A stretch of 39,976 bases of DNA from Acidobacteriaceae bacterium. Its GTDB lineage: Bacteria; Acidobacteriota; Terriglobia; Terriglobales; Acidobacteriaceae. The translations under genes were made by a program, and so were the position numbers. The first letter of the stretch is position 1; the number at the start of each line of letters is the position of its first letter. Positions 25,220-34,572 of this stretch are shown piece by piece. The stretch spans positions 1 through 39,976 of the forward strand of contig JANXYB010000070.1 of assembly GCA_025350325.1 (NCBI GenBank), in the 5' to 3' direction. Under the pieces are notes generated by a model. That model worked only from the letters and a program-made list of their open reading frames with translations, made no database searches and was not told the DNA's origin.

Positions 25220-25542
25220 GGCATCAGTTTACGTCTTTGCCCAGCATCGCCGTGCAGGGGGTCGAAGCGGGGAAGATTGAAGTCCTGTTACTGCCTGCTT
25301 CAATTCGTCCTCCTTAACAGGAACGCTAGCGCCGTCACAGCCCAACTATATGCCAGGAGTAGCGCTCGTTGAAACCTGCTCAGCAGATTGCATGGGACGC
25401 TTTTGTCTCATTGAACACTCTGCGCATCCAATCCTGCAGTTGGGAAGTTGAGAACGGGTTGCGGGATAGGCTTCAATTCAGAGGGATTGAATCCGAATGG
25501 CATCCCTCAGTGCGAAAAGCCCATTGAATTATTGGCGTTATC

Positions 25543-25760
25543 GGCACGACTGAAGTCGCGCCCCGTTACAAGACACTAAATGATAGGATTTTCTGCGACC
25601 TGTAAACTTGTGCCCTGTTACCAAAGCCCTAGAGATTGGGTCTTCTGCGACCTGTAAACTCGTGCCTTGGCACAAACGCCAAAGTCTGGGTTATCTGCAA
25701 ACCTGTAAACTAGTGCCGTGTTACCGCTGTGCCAGAGATGAGGTTTCCGCCGCCTGGTAA
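25543..25760. repeat. Degenerate tandem repeat, period about 52 bp, four copies
   Basis: The motif GTGCC(C/T)(T/G)GTTAC or its variants begin at 25558, 25610, 25662 and 25713, a steady spacing of 51-52 bases. The longer motif CTGC(G/A)..CCTGTAAACT recurs with it at 25593, 25645 and 25695. The first copy is also a member of the GGC...TGAAGTC...GCC palindrome family (25543-25562). Copies have diverged at many positions, so this is an old array. It sits directly upstream of the epimerase trio. Confidence 0.8.
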
Positions 25761-25782
25761 TGCAAGACAAGCGGCGCAACTT

Positions 25783-25788
25783 TATATT
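25783..25788 (+). promoter_or_regulatory. Candidate -10 element of the epimerase operon
   Basis: TATATT lies 26 bases before the ATG at 25814, with AGGAAGG as ribosome-binding site at 25800-25806. No good -35 box is seen at 16-18 bases, so an activator or another sigma factor may be needed. Confidence 0.35.
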
Positions 25789-25813
25789 TAAAGCTAAGTA
25801 GGAAGGTTTAAGT

Positions 25814-26887
25814 ATGGCAGAAGAACGGAAAGCTCTCGTGACTGGCTCATGTGGCCTGATCGGATCCGAGGTCACACGCGCATTCGCTCGCCTCGGCTTT
25901 GCAATCACAGGGATCGATAGCAATCATCGCGCCGTATTTTTTGGACCCGAAGGCGACACAAACTGGGTTCTGGGGCGACTGCAATCCGAGATTCCAAGCT
26001 ATCAACATCAGGCAATCGACATTCGCGACCGCGATGCGGTTTTGTCGCTCGTTGAAAACCTGCGACCTGATCTCATCATCCACACCGCCGCTCAGCCGTC
26101 GCATGACCGCGCAGCAGAAATTCCTTTTCTGGACTTCGAAGTGAATGCCATGGGGACGCTGCACATGCTTGAGGCAGCGCGTCGTTTTTGCCCCGAGTCG
26201 CCATTCATTCACATGTCGACGAATAAGGTTTACGGAGATCGGCCCAATACACTAGCGCTCGCCGAACTAGAGACGCGCTACGACTATGCAGATGCAGCGT
26301 TCGAGCATGGGATCGCAGAAGACTTCTCTATCGATCAGAGCAAGCACTCGATCTTTGGCGCATCAAAGGTTGCGGGCGACGTCATGGTGCAGGAATACGG
26401 CCGTTACTTTGGCATGCCCACGTGCTGCCTGCGTGGAGGCTGCCTGACCGGACCTAATCACTCCGGTGTGCAACTGCACGGCTTTCTCAGCTACCTGGTC
26501 AAATGCAACGTCGAGGGCCGCGAATACTCTGTGTTTGGATACAAGGGCAAGCAAGTTCGCGACAATATTCACTCTGAAGATGTGGCGAGCTTCATGTACG
26601 AATTTTGGAAGGCTCCGCGCGTGGCCGAGGTCTACAATCTGGGCGGCGGCAAAGCTAATGCCTGCTCCGTTGTCGAAGCCTTTAAAATGTCAGAGAACGC
26701 CACCGGGCGACCGATGAATTGGGTGTACGTCGATCAGAATCGGATCGGCGATCACATCTGCTACTACAGCGATCTTCGCAAGATGCACGAGCATTATCCG
26801 AATTGGAAAATCACCAAGACTCTGCCCATGATCTTCGAAGAAATTGCCGCAAGCTGGACGCAGCGCCTTGAGGTTCATGCTGAATGA
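25814..26887 (+). CDS. NAD-dependent SDR epimerase, CDP-paratose/tyvelose 2-epimerase-like
   Basis: A 357-residue extended short-chain dehydrogenase with the Rossmann motif GSCGLIG (11-17). It resembles CDP-paratose 2-epimerase-like proteins: [22 protein letters not shown] and [17 protein letters not shown] are recognisable blocks. The active-site position is unusual: the YxxxK motif reads F181-GAS-K185 in HSIFGASK, so the catalytic Tyr is replaced by Phe. I recall this Phe in close relatives, so it is probably a family trait and not damage. The substrate is unknown. AGGAAGG precedes the ATG. It overlaps the next SDR gene by four bases. Confidence 0.87.
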   Translation: MAEERKALVTGSCGLIGSEVTRAFARLGFAITGIDSNHRAVFFGPEGDTNWVLGRLQSEIPSYQHQAIDIRDRDAVLSLVENLRPDLIIHTAAQPSHDRAAEIPFLDFEVNAMGTLHMLEAARRFCPESPFIHMSTNKVYGDRPNTLALAELETRYDYADAAFEHGIAEDFSIDQSKHSIFGASKVAGDVMVQEYGRYFGMPTCCLRGGCLTGPNHSGVQLHGFLSYLVKCNVEGREYSVFGYKGKQVRDNIHSEDVASFMYEFWKAPRVAEVYNLGGGKANACSVVEAFKMSENATGRPMNWVYVDQNRIGDHICYYSDLRKMHEHYPNWKITKTLPMIFEEIAASWTQRLEVHAE

Positions 26888-27951
26888 AGATCCTCATCAC
26901 GGGAGCGTGCGGGTTTGTGGGGAGCGCGCTCGCTGAGTTTTTGTTAGAGCGAATGGAAGGCGTCGAACTCGTCGGCATCGACAACCTGATGCGGCCAGGT
27001 GCGGAGACGAATCGCACCCGCATCGAGCAACTCGGAGTGGAATTCATTCATGCAGACCTGCGGTCTGCGAGCGATCTTATGGGTGTGCCCGCGTGCGATT
27101 GGGTCATTGACGCGGCGGCCAACCCCAGCGTGCTTGCGGGACTCTCGGGCACCGGCAGCAGTCGAAGATTGTTCGAGCACAATCTGGCCGCGATCGGCAA
27201 CGTACTCGAATACTGTCGAGAGCACAAAGCAGGATTGCTCTTGCTGAGTAGCAGTCGCGTCTATTCCATTCCTGCTTTGGTTTCTGTTCCTTTGCGCGAG
27301 CGTAATCATGCTTTTGAGATTGACCCGACGGGGCCGCTCCCAAACGGGTTGTCCGTGGAAGGCATCGGCGTGGACTTCGCAACCACCGCGCCGGTTTCTC
27401 TCTACGGAGCCACCAAGCTGGCATCGGAAATTATGGCGCTTGAATATGGTTCTACGTTTGACTTTCCGGTTTGGATTACGCGCTGTGGTGTGCTCGCGGG
27501 GGCCGGACAATTTGGCACGCCGGCACAAGGAATATTTGCATTCTGGGTTAACGCGCATTTGCGGCGAAGGCCGATGAGCTACATTGGGTTCAATGGCTCA
27601 GGACATCAGACGCGCGACGCGTTTCACCCCCGCGACCTGGCTGCGTTGCTGGCCGCTCAAATGCGCACCGCTCGAACAGTTGGGCAACGAATATATACCG
27701 CGGGCGGCGGTCCGGCGAACGCCATGTCGCTTGCGCAACTGACTGCATGGTGCGATCAGCGTTTTGGTGCGTACGCGCCTGCGGCGGATGCAAAGCCGCG
27801 GGCCTTCGACATTCCCTGGATGGTTATGGACAACACGCAGGCTGCGGCTGATTTCAATTGGAAGCTTGAGATGCCTCTTGCTACTATCCTCGAGGGCATC
27901 GCGCAGCATGCAAATGATCATCCAGAATGGCTGGAAGTGAGCCACGCATGA
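26884..27951 (+). CDS. Second NAD-dependent SDR epimerase/dehydratase
   Basis: A 355-residue extended SDR with GACGFVG (7-13) and a complete YxxxK, Y174-GAT-K178 in SLYGATK. It resembles CDP-paratose 2-epimerases, for example in [13 protein letters not shown] and the [16 protein letters not shown] block. It pairs with the Phe-variant SDR through an ATGA overlap and is coupled again to the glycosyltransferase downstream. The two SDRs could act in sequence or as a heteromer, with this one supplying the catalytic Tyr. The sugar nucleotide is not known. Confidence 0.87.
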   Translation: MKILITGACGFVGSALAEFLLERMEGVELVGIDNLMRPGAETNRTRIEQLGVEFIHADLRSASDLMGVPACDWVIDAAANPSVLAGLSGTGSSRRLFEHNLAAIGNVLEYCREHKAGLLLLSSSRVYSIPALVSVPLRERNHAFEIDPTGPLPNGLSVEGIGVDFATTAPVSLYGATKLASEIMALEYGSTFDFPVWITRCGVLAGAGQFGTPAQGIFAFWVNAHLRRRPMSYIGFNGSGHQTRDAFHPRDLAALLAAQMRTARTVGQRIYTAGGGPANAMSLAQLTAWCDQRFGAYAPAADAKPRAFDIPWMVMDNTQAAADFNWKLEMPLATILEGIAQHANDHPEWLEVSHA

Positions 27952-28730
27952 AATCCCCTCCCCCTGTTCCGCGCGATGCACTCCGGCTGCTTTCAGTGGT
28001 GATTCCGGCACGTAACGAATCGGGCTGCATCGCGGCCACGGTCGAGCATCTGCACGTCGAACTGCGCCTGCAGCGAGTGCCGCACGAAATCATCGTTGTG
28101 GACGATGGAAGCACTGACGAAACTTGGGAAATACTTAAAGAACTGCAGACTCGCATCCTCGAATGCAAGCCGATTCAGAACACAGGTAACAACGGCTTCG
28201 GCAACGCGATTACGTTTGGGTTTAACCATTTGAATGGCGACGCGGTCGTAGTCATGATGGCCGATGAATCGGATGACAGTCGCGATGTGGCGCGCTACTG
28301 GCAGATTCTCAACGAAGGATGGGACGCGGTTTTCGGATCGCGGTTTGTTCGCGGCGGGGGGGTAATCGATTACCCGCGCCACAAGCTGCTGCTGAATCGG
28401 CTGGCTAATTTTTATTTACGAATTTTGTTTGGGGTTAAGCTTAACGATTTCACCAACGCGTTCAAGGCATATCGTCGCACTGTAATCGAGGGCTGCCGCC
28501 CGTTCCTTTCGCCTCACTTCAATCTAACTGTTGAACTGCCGCTGAAGACGATCGTGCGCGGGTATTCATGGACGGTTACGCCTATTACCTGGCGCAACCG
28601 TCGCGCCGGTGAATCGAAACTCAAGATCAAGGAAATGGGAAGCCGCTACCTTTTCATCGCCCTCTATTGCTGGCTCGAGCGATATTTTAGCCGAGGCGAT
28701 TACAAAACTAAAAGTGGCACTGACGCGTAG
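27948..28730 (+). CDS. DPM1-like family 2 glycosyltransferase (polyprenyl-phosphate sugar synthase type)
   Basis: A 260-residue GT-A enzyme without C-terminal membrane helices. LSVVIPARNESGCI, EIIVVDDGSTDET, NGFGNAITFGF, the acidic MMADESDD and FGSRFVRGG are typical of dolichyl/undecaprenyl-phosphate sugar synthases. A conserved RAGESKLKIKEMG near the C-terminus fits as well. Such enzymes make polyprenyl-P-sugar donors used outside by GT-C transferases. The ATG at 27948 overlaps the preceding stop (ATGA), so it belongs to the SDR trio. The GT39-like gene at 31156 is a candidate user of its product. Confidence 0.9.
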   Translation: MKSPPPVPRDALRLLSVVIPARNESGCIAATVEHLHVELRLQRVPHEIIVVDDGSTDETWEILKELQTRILECKPIQNTGNNGFGNAITFGFNHLNGDAVVVMMADESDDSRDVARYWQILNEGWDAVFGSRFVRGGGVIDYPRHKLLLNRLANFYLRILFGVKLNDFTNAFKAYRRTVIEGCRPFLSPHFNLTVELPLKTIVRGYSWTVTPITWRNRRAGESKLKIKEMGSRYLFIALYCWLERYFSRGDYKTKSGTDA

Positions 28731-28776
28731 TGCAGATTTAGCTGTCGGTTTTTCAACTCGCGCCACTCATTGCGGA

Positions 28777-30792
28777 TCAGTATTGATATTGTTTGAATGT
28801 CACGGTGTACGTGCTGCTCCAGCGCGCCGTGCGAGGGCCCGCAACAAACAGTGCGATGCTCTGAACGAGCTGGTCATCGTTCGATGGAGCTTTGGAATCA
28901 AAGAGCCTGACAAAGTCCGCGTTTGAAGTGATGAGTGGCGAAATGAAAAACCCAGTCTGCATCATGTTGGAGTGAACTCTATACGTGCTCCGCTTTCCAT
29001 TGCGCAGGCTCACTTTCAGGCGCAAAATTGGTTGTTTGTAGACCAAGGATGCGAGTTTTCCGACGGCGCTGGGCTTCTCAATTATCTCTGCAAAGATGGG
29101 GCCGGAAGCGGAAGGCAAAGGCACTTCTGCGCCAAGCGCCGCGTCAGTTTTTGCTAAAAAGATGTACCGGCTTGCGGCGGTTGACGAGCGCTGCTTTTTG
29201 ACGAGGTGTACCCAGTCGTGCGCGGCCCCAGCTACAGAATAGTTGTCGAGCATAGCCGGCCAACTCATGCCATCGTCGAGGGACGGAAATCTGTTATCGA
29301 CGGTTTCAAGACGAAAGAGCAGATTGTCAGGCGCCTGAGCGTGACGCAGATGTTGCTCGTCGAGTCGAATCAACTCAGGTGTGTATGCCGAGTAGCTTTG
29401 CAACACCGGCCTTGGAGCCCAGTTGTATCCCTTCGCTATCAAACCGGACTGCTCGTAGGAATAAACGTCTGTCGTTCCCGGCATTATAAAGTCGAGCTTT
29501 GAAGCGTCGTTGATCGCGACCTTTGCGCGCTCAAACTCTTGCGGCCATGACGTGAACTTGAAATCCCAAGGAAGAAAACGGAAGGGCTGCGTTACAGCAA
29601 TGGCTTTGAGCCACCTCAAAATGCCGACATCGTCTTTGAAATGCCTGAGCGTTTGAAAAGGAGGCTGACCGTCGTATTGCACCAGCGAAGGATCGACGAT
29701 GCGTGCCTCGACTGCCATCGCCTTTTGCCACGGAGCAGTGTAGGTCAGCAGCGTTGCGATTAGCGCCACGACCGGCAATCGCCATCCATTGAAAGACAGA
29801 CCCGCATCCGTGTTCAGCAAGGGCAGAAAGAGACAGGCGAGCGTCACGCAATTCATGGCCTCAGGAAAGTGAAAAATGTCATGACGAACAAATCCAGCTT
29901 TGAATCCAAGAAACAGAAAAAACGTATAACTCAGAAGCAGAAACCCTCTTTGACTTGTGGAGAGCTCTTTTTTAAGTGCAACAGTAAGCAGAACTACGGC
30001 GACGCCAAGCACGAATGGAATGAATTGCCAATGAGGTCCCTCGCGAACCATAGCCTCAGAGTAGCCAGAGATGATGTACTTCAAATTAGATACGAATACA
30101 GGCAAAGCGCGTAGAGGTTGTCCCAACGCGGCCCAAAATACGATCATCGCCACCACGGGTGTAAACAGGCAGACGAGTGCGGGCAACCGCAGGCGGTTTG
30201 AAAACAGAAAGGCGGCGCAGAGAAAGCAAATTCCTGCCGTCGATAACAACAGCGTTCCTTTGATCAGAGGAAGCAAGCCCAGGCAGGCGAAAGCGAGGCC
30301 GATCAAAACGCGTGTCGAGGTTTTGTTGAACTGCTCTTTGCCGCCCACTATCTGCAGTTTGACCAGGACCAGGCCTACGAGTAGTGGGACAGAGAGCAGA
30401 AATGCATCCTGCGTCAGCACCGGCATGGTCAGTATGCATACCACTATCAAGGGCCAGCGCCACCGTGCACCTTTTACCAGCCAAGTGAAACAACTAACAA
30501 AGAGAGAATCGATGAGGATGGTGCCAATGATTGTGATCCAAACTGTGCCGGGGTGATAGGAGTGCGTGTAGACGGAGGCGTAAGGCCCAAACGTGAATAT
30601 GACATCTCTGCCGAAATAAATTCCCTGGGCAATCGCCTGATTCAGGGCGTAGATCCAGCATTGATCAAGCGAAGAAGCAGGCATTGTGAAACTGAATATC
30701 CCAAACACATTTATGAAGAAGACTGCCAGTAAGCACCACAACAGAATTTCGGGTATCCGCCAAATGCGGTGGGCCGAAGTCTTATCGCGCAT
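28777..30792 (-). CDS. Large polytopic membrane protein, function unknown
   Basis: A 671-residue protein. The N-terminal two thirds carry about ten to eleven hydrophobic helices. An extracytoplasmic loop after the first helix contains FGRDVIFTFGPYASVYTHSYHP. A soluble C-terminal part (about 400-671) probably lies in the periplasm. The layout resembles GT-C-type membrane glycosyltransferases, but no DxD/ExD motif of known families can be claimed. GGAGTG lies six bases before the ATG at 30792. It is convergent with the SDR trio and divergent from the GT39-like gene, which suggests a role in the same sugar-lipid process. Confidence 0.75.
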   Translation of the reverse strand: MRDKTSAHRIWRIPEILLWCLLAVFFINVFGIFSFTMPASSLDQCWIYALNQAIAQGIYFGRDVIFTFGPYASVYTHSYHPGTVWITIIGTILIDSLFVSCFTWLVKGARWRWPLIVVCILTMPVLTQDAFLLSVPLLVGLVLVKLQIVGGKEQFNKTSTRVLIGLAFACLGLLPLIKGTLLLSTAGICFLCAAFLFSNRLRLPALVCLFTPVVAMIVFWAALGQPLRALPVFVSNLKYIISGYSEAMVREGPHWQFIPFVLGVAVVLLTVALKKELSTSQRGFLLLSYTFFLFLGFKAGFVRHDIFHFPEAMNCVTLACLFLPLLNTDAGLSFNGWRLPVVALIATLLTYTAPWQKAMAVEARIVDPSLVQYDGQPPFQTLRHFKDDVGILRWLKAIAVTQPFRFLPWDFKFTSWPQEFERAKVAINDASKLDFIMPGTTDVYSYEQSGLIAKGYNWAPRPVLQSYSAYTPELIRLDEQHLRHAQAPDNLLFRLETVDNRFPSLDDGMSWPAMLDNYSVAGAAHDWVHLVKKQRSSTAASRYIFLAKTDAALGAEVPLPSASGPIFAEIIEKPSAVGKLASLVYKQPILRLKVSLRNGKRSTYRVHSNMMQTGFFISPLITSNADFVRLFDSKAPSNDDQLVQSIALFVAGPRTARWSSTYTVTFKQYQY

Positions 30793-31155
30793 TCAAGGGC
30801 ACTCCATCGGTTCTATAAGTAATTAGATACGGTCGATCTTTTCGTTCTTCATCGGTGACATCGCAGCGAATCTTTCCGGATTGACGGCATCGAGATGAGC
30901 GCTTGCAGGCTAGACCTCGCTCGGGGCTGATAGACTTCGTCTCCTTGTGTCTCCAGAGCCGGTCGTCGACACGGAGCGACTCGGGACCTGTCCAATATCG
31001 AGATACTACACGACAGATGCGGGTGCCTGTAAACACATATGTCAGGGTGCGGACAGAAGTAGATAACTTGGCCTTGCACTTACTTTCCATCGCCTTGGCA
31101 TCTTACTATTGAACGATATATTCTGAGACACCTCTGTTCTGAAGGATATTGTTGA
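30793..31155. other. Divergent promoter region
   Basis: About 360 bases between two divergent membrane-protein genes. No coding frame is supported. The right part carries a clear promoter at 31095-31122; the left promoter could not be placed. Confidence 0.5.
31095..31122 (+). promoter_or_regulatory. Sigma-70-type promoter of the GT39-like gene
   Basis: TTGGCA (31095-31100), a 16-base spacer and TATATT (31117-31122), both with five of six consensus bases. The start would be near 31129, leaving a leader of about 27 bases with GAAGGA (31141-31146) nine bases before the ATG. Confidence 0.6.
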
Positions 31156-32754
31156 ATGAGTTATCGGTCAAACGAAAGACCAAGCCGGTTAACGATTGCG
31201 GGACTTCCACTGGCGGGCCTGGTTTTTCTCGTTCTTACGGCCGCCTTGTCGCTTGTATGGTCGTACTGCAAACTAGTTTGGCTTGACGAATTTCTCGTAT
31301 TGACCACCGACAGCGCGCCGAGCTTTGCTCAGATTGTACATATACAAAGGGCCTACCCTATTTCACTTGACCCACTTGCATATCACGCCATGGCCCACGC
31401 GGCCATTGTTGCTTTCGGATCTAACGCCTTCTCAATACGGTTACCCTCATTTTTAGGCTTTCTGGGAATGCAGATTTGCCTCTTTGTATTTGTGCGTCGC
31501 ATTGCGAATGAGCGCGCAGCTGTTTTCGCGCTGGCTTTTCCGGCGTTAACCGACGCGCTCTATTTTTCTGTTGAGGGTCGTCCCTACGGCATGATGTTAG
31601 GCCTGATGGGACTTGCCATGATCAGTTGGCAGGCTGCAACCCGAACAAACTCCAAACGTAACGCAGGCCTTGTCACCATGGCAGTGGCTCTCGCTCTCAT
31701 GTTGAATTCTCATTATTCCGGCATCTTGTTGCTGGTGCCGTTTTATATTGCTGAATGCTTCCGCTCTCTTAAGCGCCGTTCAATCGACTGGCCTGTTTCG
31801 ATAGCAATCGCCTCTGGATCGGCGGGAATCATCTTGGCAATTCCTTTTGCGCGCGCGGCATCAACATTCCGAACGCACATAGACTTCGCGCTCTATCTCT
31901 TTCCTCTGAATCATCTCAGACCGCAAAGAATTATTTGGACCTATCCCTGGCTACTTGGCACACACCCTCTGGGGCAAGGAATCAACAAGTTGTGCAACGT
32001 TGCCGTGCTCACCATCATCATGGTGGTCGTGCTTGCGGCACTTTGGATGTTTGCGCTGCGCTGGAGCAAAGGGACATTGAAGGCGCCGGCTGCTGAGGCT
32101 GTTTTTCTGGTTGTGCTTGCTGCTCTTCCGCTCTTCAGTTTCCTGCTCTCGGTTTTTGTCACGCACACTTACGAAGATCGCTACAGCCTCGGGCTGATCG
32201 TCGGGATATCCGCCCTGACTGCGGTTGGCCTTTCTTCTGTTTTTGAAAGTGCGCGCGCCACGAAAGTAATGCTCATTGCGATGTTCGTTATGATCGTTTA
32301 CACAGGACTAGTCCACATATCCATAGACCACAAATACAAACAGCAAGTGATGGCGTACCTCAGATTGAATCAGGATATTAAGGCCAAACTCATGGCTGAT
32401 CCAATCAAAGACCTCTACATCGAAATGGGTAGCCAGTTTGCGATCGCGGCTTACTATGAGCCCGATCCAGAAGTTCGTTCACGATTGGCGCTCGTCTATT
32501 CCCGAGAACAAGAACTGCTTTGGGACAACATGGACACGATTTCACTCACGGCAGACCATATGCGCAACTTTACAAATTTAAAGATCGTTCCTTTTGAATC
32601 AGTCGTCGCACAAAGGGGAGACCAACTTTTCGTCGACTATGGCCCCGGCCAATGGACTTGGACTCACGAGGCACTCAACGCTTCTCATATTTCTGTAAAG
32701 CCGCTCGGCCCGGCAATCGGCGGTCAACTCGTGTCAGCTCATTTTCAGCCTTAA
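31156..32754 (+). CDS. GT39/ArnT-like membrane glycosyltransferase
   Basis: A 532-residue protein with about eleven membrane helices and a soluble C-terminal part (about 410-532). The first extracytoplasmic loop holds WLDEFLVL, where the Asp-Glu pair matches the catalytic acidic motif of GT-C PMT/ArnT-type enzymes. SVEGRPYGMML, usual in this family (E-x-RxY), follows in the second loop. Such enzymes transfer a sugar from a polyprenyl-phosphate donor to lipid or protein in the periplasm. The acceptor is unknown. A good promoter and ribosome-binding site precede it. A link with the DPM1-like transferase at 27948 is inferred. Confidence 0.83.
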   Translation: MSYRSNERPSRLTIAGLPLAGLVFLVLTAALSLVWSYCKLVWLDEFLVLTTDSAPSFAQIVHIQRAYPISLDPLAYHAMAHAAIVAFGSNAFSIRLPSFLGFLGMQICLFVFVRRIANERAAVFALAFPALTDALYFSVEGRPYGMMLGLMGLAMISWQAATRTNSKRNAGLVTMAVALALMLNSHYSGILLLVPFYIAECFRSLKRRSIDWPVSIAIASGSAGIILAIPFARAASTFRTHIDFALYLFPLNHLRPQRIIWTYPWLLGTHPLGQGINKLCNVAVLTIIMVVVLAALWMFALRWSKGTLKAPAAEAVFLVVLAALPLFSFLLSVFVTHTYEDRYSLGLIVGISALTAVGLSSVFESARATKVMLIAMFVMIVYTGLVHISIDHKYKQQVMAYLRLNQDIKAKLMADPIKDLYIEMGSQFAIAAYYEPDPEVRSRLALVYSREQELLWDNMDTISLTADHMRNFTNLKIVPFESVVAQRGDQLFVDYGPGQWTWTHEALNASHISVKPLGPAIGGQLVSAHFQP

Positions 32755-32866
32755 GCCGAGCCTCAGTGACCCGGGGCGCAGCGGCTGAACACAGAGAGAG
32801 CAGTCAGTTGCAACCCCATGCCCATCGCTCCCACCAGATTGAACTTCCACCATCGAACGAATGTAT

Positions 32867-33562
32867 TCACGGCAGCGGCTCTTGCCGGTAAAGTTGCGCG
32901 GTATGACGCAGGGTGACGACGATAGCCATTGCAAACATGCATACTGCCGCGATGGTTCCTGCCAGATCGAAAAGCAGCATGGTATGGCCGAACAAGCTCG
33001 CATATTGGCTGCGCAGCAGTGCCAGGTTGCCGATGATAAGCAGGATGCGAATTTCCGTCGGCCCGAAGATGCCTTGCGACATTTGAAAGCAGGAGAGCGT
33101 GTAGGTCGCAAGATAGCTTTCACTCGAAAGCAGGAGGAACGCGACCAGCATCGCCACGGCAGTTTGCCAGTGAAGCAGGCCGGAGTAGGCAAGGCCCCAC
33201 ATGAGCGCGAGCGACCCGAAGATGTCGACCATGTGGTCTACATAGAATCCATAACGTGGCCGCTGTTGCTGACGCACGCGAGCCAGCGTCCCATCCATGC
33301 TGTCGCCAAACCAATTCAGAACGAGGCACAGGATTACCAGCAGCAAAGCCTTGCGATCATAGCGCGACAATGCGTAGCCCACGCCGGCGCCGAGTTGGGC
33401 GCAAAGCCCGAGAAGGGTCAACTGGTCGGACGTAACCCATGCAGGCGTTCGCATGGCCATCCATTGCAAAGCCCGCTTCTCAAGCGAAGCTGTAAGCGAC
33501 CGGTTTACGCGGCGCGCCGTACGGAACACTTCTTTATGGCTGATGGCGGATTGCGTATTCAT
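32867..33562 (-). CDS. CDP-alcohol phosphatidyltransferase family protein
   Basis: A 231-residue membrane enzyme that transfers a phospho-alcohol group from a CDP-activated donor, as in phospholipid synthesis. The signature is complete: D87xxD90-G-xx-A94-R95, then G105xxxD109xxxD113, which binds the metal and CDP. About five or six helices surround it. The lipid product (phosphatidylglycerol, -inositol phosphate or other) cannot be told. AAAGGGACCAGC precedes the ATG at 33562. It lies 35 bases after the secreted SRPBCC-like gene and is probably cotranscribed with it. Confidence 0.92.
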   Translation of the reverse strand: MNTQSAISHKEVFRTARRVNRSLTASLEKRALQWMAMRTPAWVTSDQLTLLGLCAQLGAGVGYALSRYDRKALLLVILCLVLNWFGDSMDGTLARVRQQQRPRYGFYVDHMVDIFGSLALMWGLAYSGLLHWQTAVAMLVAFLLLSSESYLATYTLSCFQMSQGIFGPTEIRILLIIGNLALLRSQYASLFGHTMLLFDLAGTIAAVCMFAMAIVVTLRHTAQLYRQEPLP

Positions 33563-33597
33563 GCTGGTCCCTTTCTGTTTCTAAATTTTTGCGAGAA

Positions 33598-34413
33598 TTA
33601 TTTGCGCAGGGCATTGCAGGTAGAGTGCAAGGTAAATTCGAGTGATTCGCGGGGTACGCTCTCAACAAACGGCCGCACCGCCCAGCCGAGTCCGGCCGGA
33701 ATGGACCGGCTGAGGGAAACGGTCTCGACTTGCATGTAGAGTCCGCCATCGCGCTCTTCGTAGCTCCAATAGGTATTCATTCGCCATAGATAGCCGTGCT
33801 CCTCGCTGGGTGTGAGCGCTGGCCCGGAGCCTGCTCCGTTGGCGTCAATTTCAGAAATCCGCGTGCTGCGCGCGAGGCTGTACCCGTGACGGGCATCGAG
33901 GCGGACGAAAATTATGTCGTAGGTCGTGTCCATTACGACCGTGATGACATGCTTTTGGCGCACGCGCATTTTCGCTTGGAGGTGATCGCCGCGCCGGCTG
34001 AGGATGCTGGCCTCAAGCACCTGGGGGGAAAAAAGCTGCGGGTAGGCGGAGATGCTTTTCATGAGCCGTTCGAAGTCGGCCGTATGCGCGTCAGCCGCAA
34101 ACGCGGTACCGCGCCAGTGATGCAGCAGGGCACCCGGCAAGTCGGTTCCCGCCGCAGGGGTAAGTTTCTCGACGATCATTTCGCCTTGGCGCAGCCCCGT
34201 ATCGCTCTTGTTGTGAGTGGTCACGGGCGTCAGGATGGAAGTCTGAGATCGATGCTGCTGGACTATCCGCGTCTCAACCGAGGCGACGTAGGAATTGAAA
34301 GCCTGGACCGCCTTTGGGGACGGCTGCGCGGCGACCCGGCCAGCGTTTGATCCTAAAATGAGCCCGCAGGCGATGAGAACGGTTTTTGAATTAGACAGGC
34401 GTCGCTTGCACAT
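33598..34413 (-). CDS. Secreted SRPBCC/START-like protein
   Basis: A 271-residue protein with a signal peptide (about 1-30, cleavage after AA at GRVAAQ). The rest is predominantly beta. The C-terminal block MNTYWSYEERDGGLYMQVETVSLSR, followed by VPRESLEFTL, is shared by many uncharacterised exported proteins of Acidobacteriota that look START-like. Lipid or other hydrophobic ligand binding is suspected but not shown. Start choice: AGGAAG sits nine bases before the ATG at 34413; the ATG at 34422 directly abuts it and further upstream starts are less likely. Upstream gene of the pair with the phosphatidyltransferase. Confidence 0.78.
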   Translation of the reverse strand: MCKRRLSNSKTVLIACGLILGSNAGRVAAQPSPKAVQAFNSYVASVETRIVQQHRSQTSILTPVTTHNKSDTGLRQGEMIVEKLTPAAGTDLPGALLHHWRGTAFAADAHTADFERLMKSISAYPQLFSPQVLEASILSRRGDHLQAKMRVRQKHVITVVMDTTYDIIFVRLDARHGYSLARSTRISEIDANGAGSGPALTPSEEHGYLWRMNTYWSYEERDGGLYMQVETVSLSRSIPAGLGWAVRPFVESVPRESLEFTLHSTCNALRK

Positions 34414-34572
34414 GCATTGCATCTTCCTTGACTGGTCGTTGGGAAGCAATGCATTGGGCCTCACGCGCGAGAGTTTATTCCTCACCGTGCAAGTGGTTGC
34501 AGATGGGGGGTTTGCACGAAGTTGTACAGAGTGCGATCATCCCAATTGCAGACCATCGGCAAGCTGCCCCGT

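Larger units (their letters stand above)
25220..25813. other. Intergenic region holding a 52-bp tandem repeat
   Basis: About 590 bases between divergent genes. The first 300 show no gene. The rest is taken up by the degenerate tandem repeat (25543-25760) and an AT-rich promoter-like end with TATATT at 25783-25788. No coding frame is convincing. Confidence 0.6.

Noticed and set aside
25543..25760. CRISPR array
   Set aside because: The repeats are contiguous and diverged, with no conserved short repeat separated by unique spacers, and no cas genes are present.
32861..33739. Plus-strand open frame of 292 codons over the phosphatidyltransferase gene
   Set aside because: The opposite strand has the full CDP-alcohol transferase signature. 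This frame has no recognisable domain.
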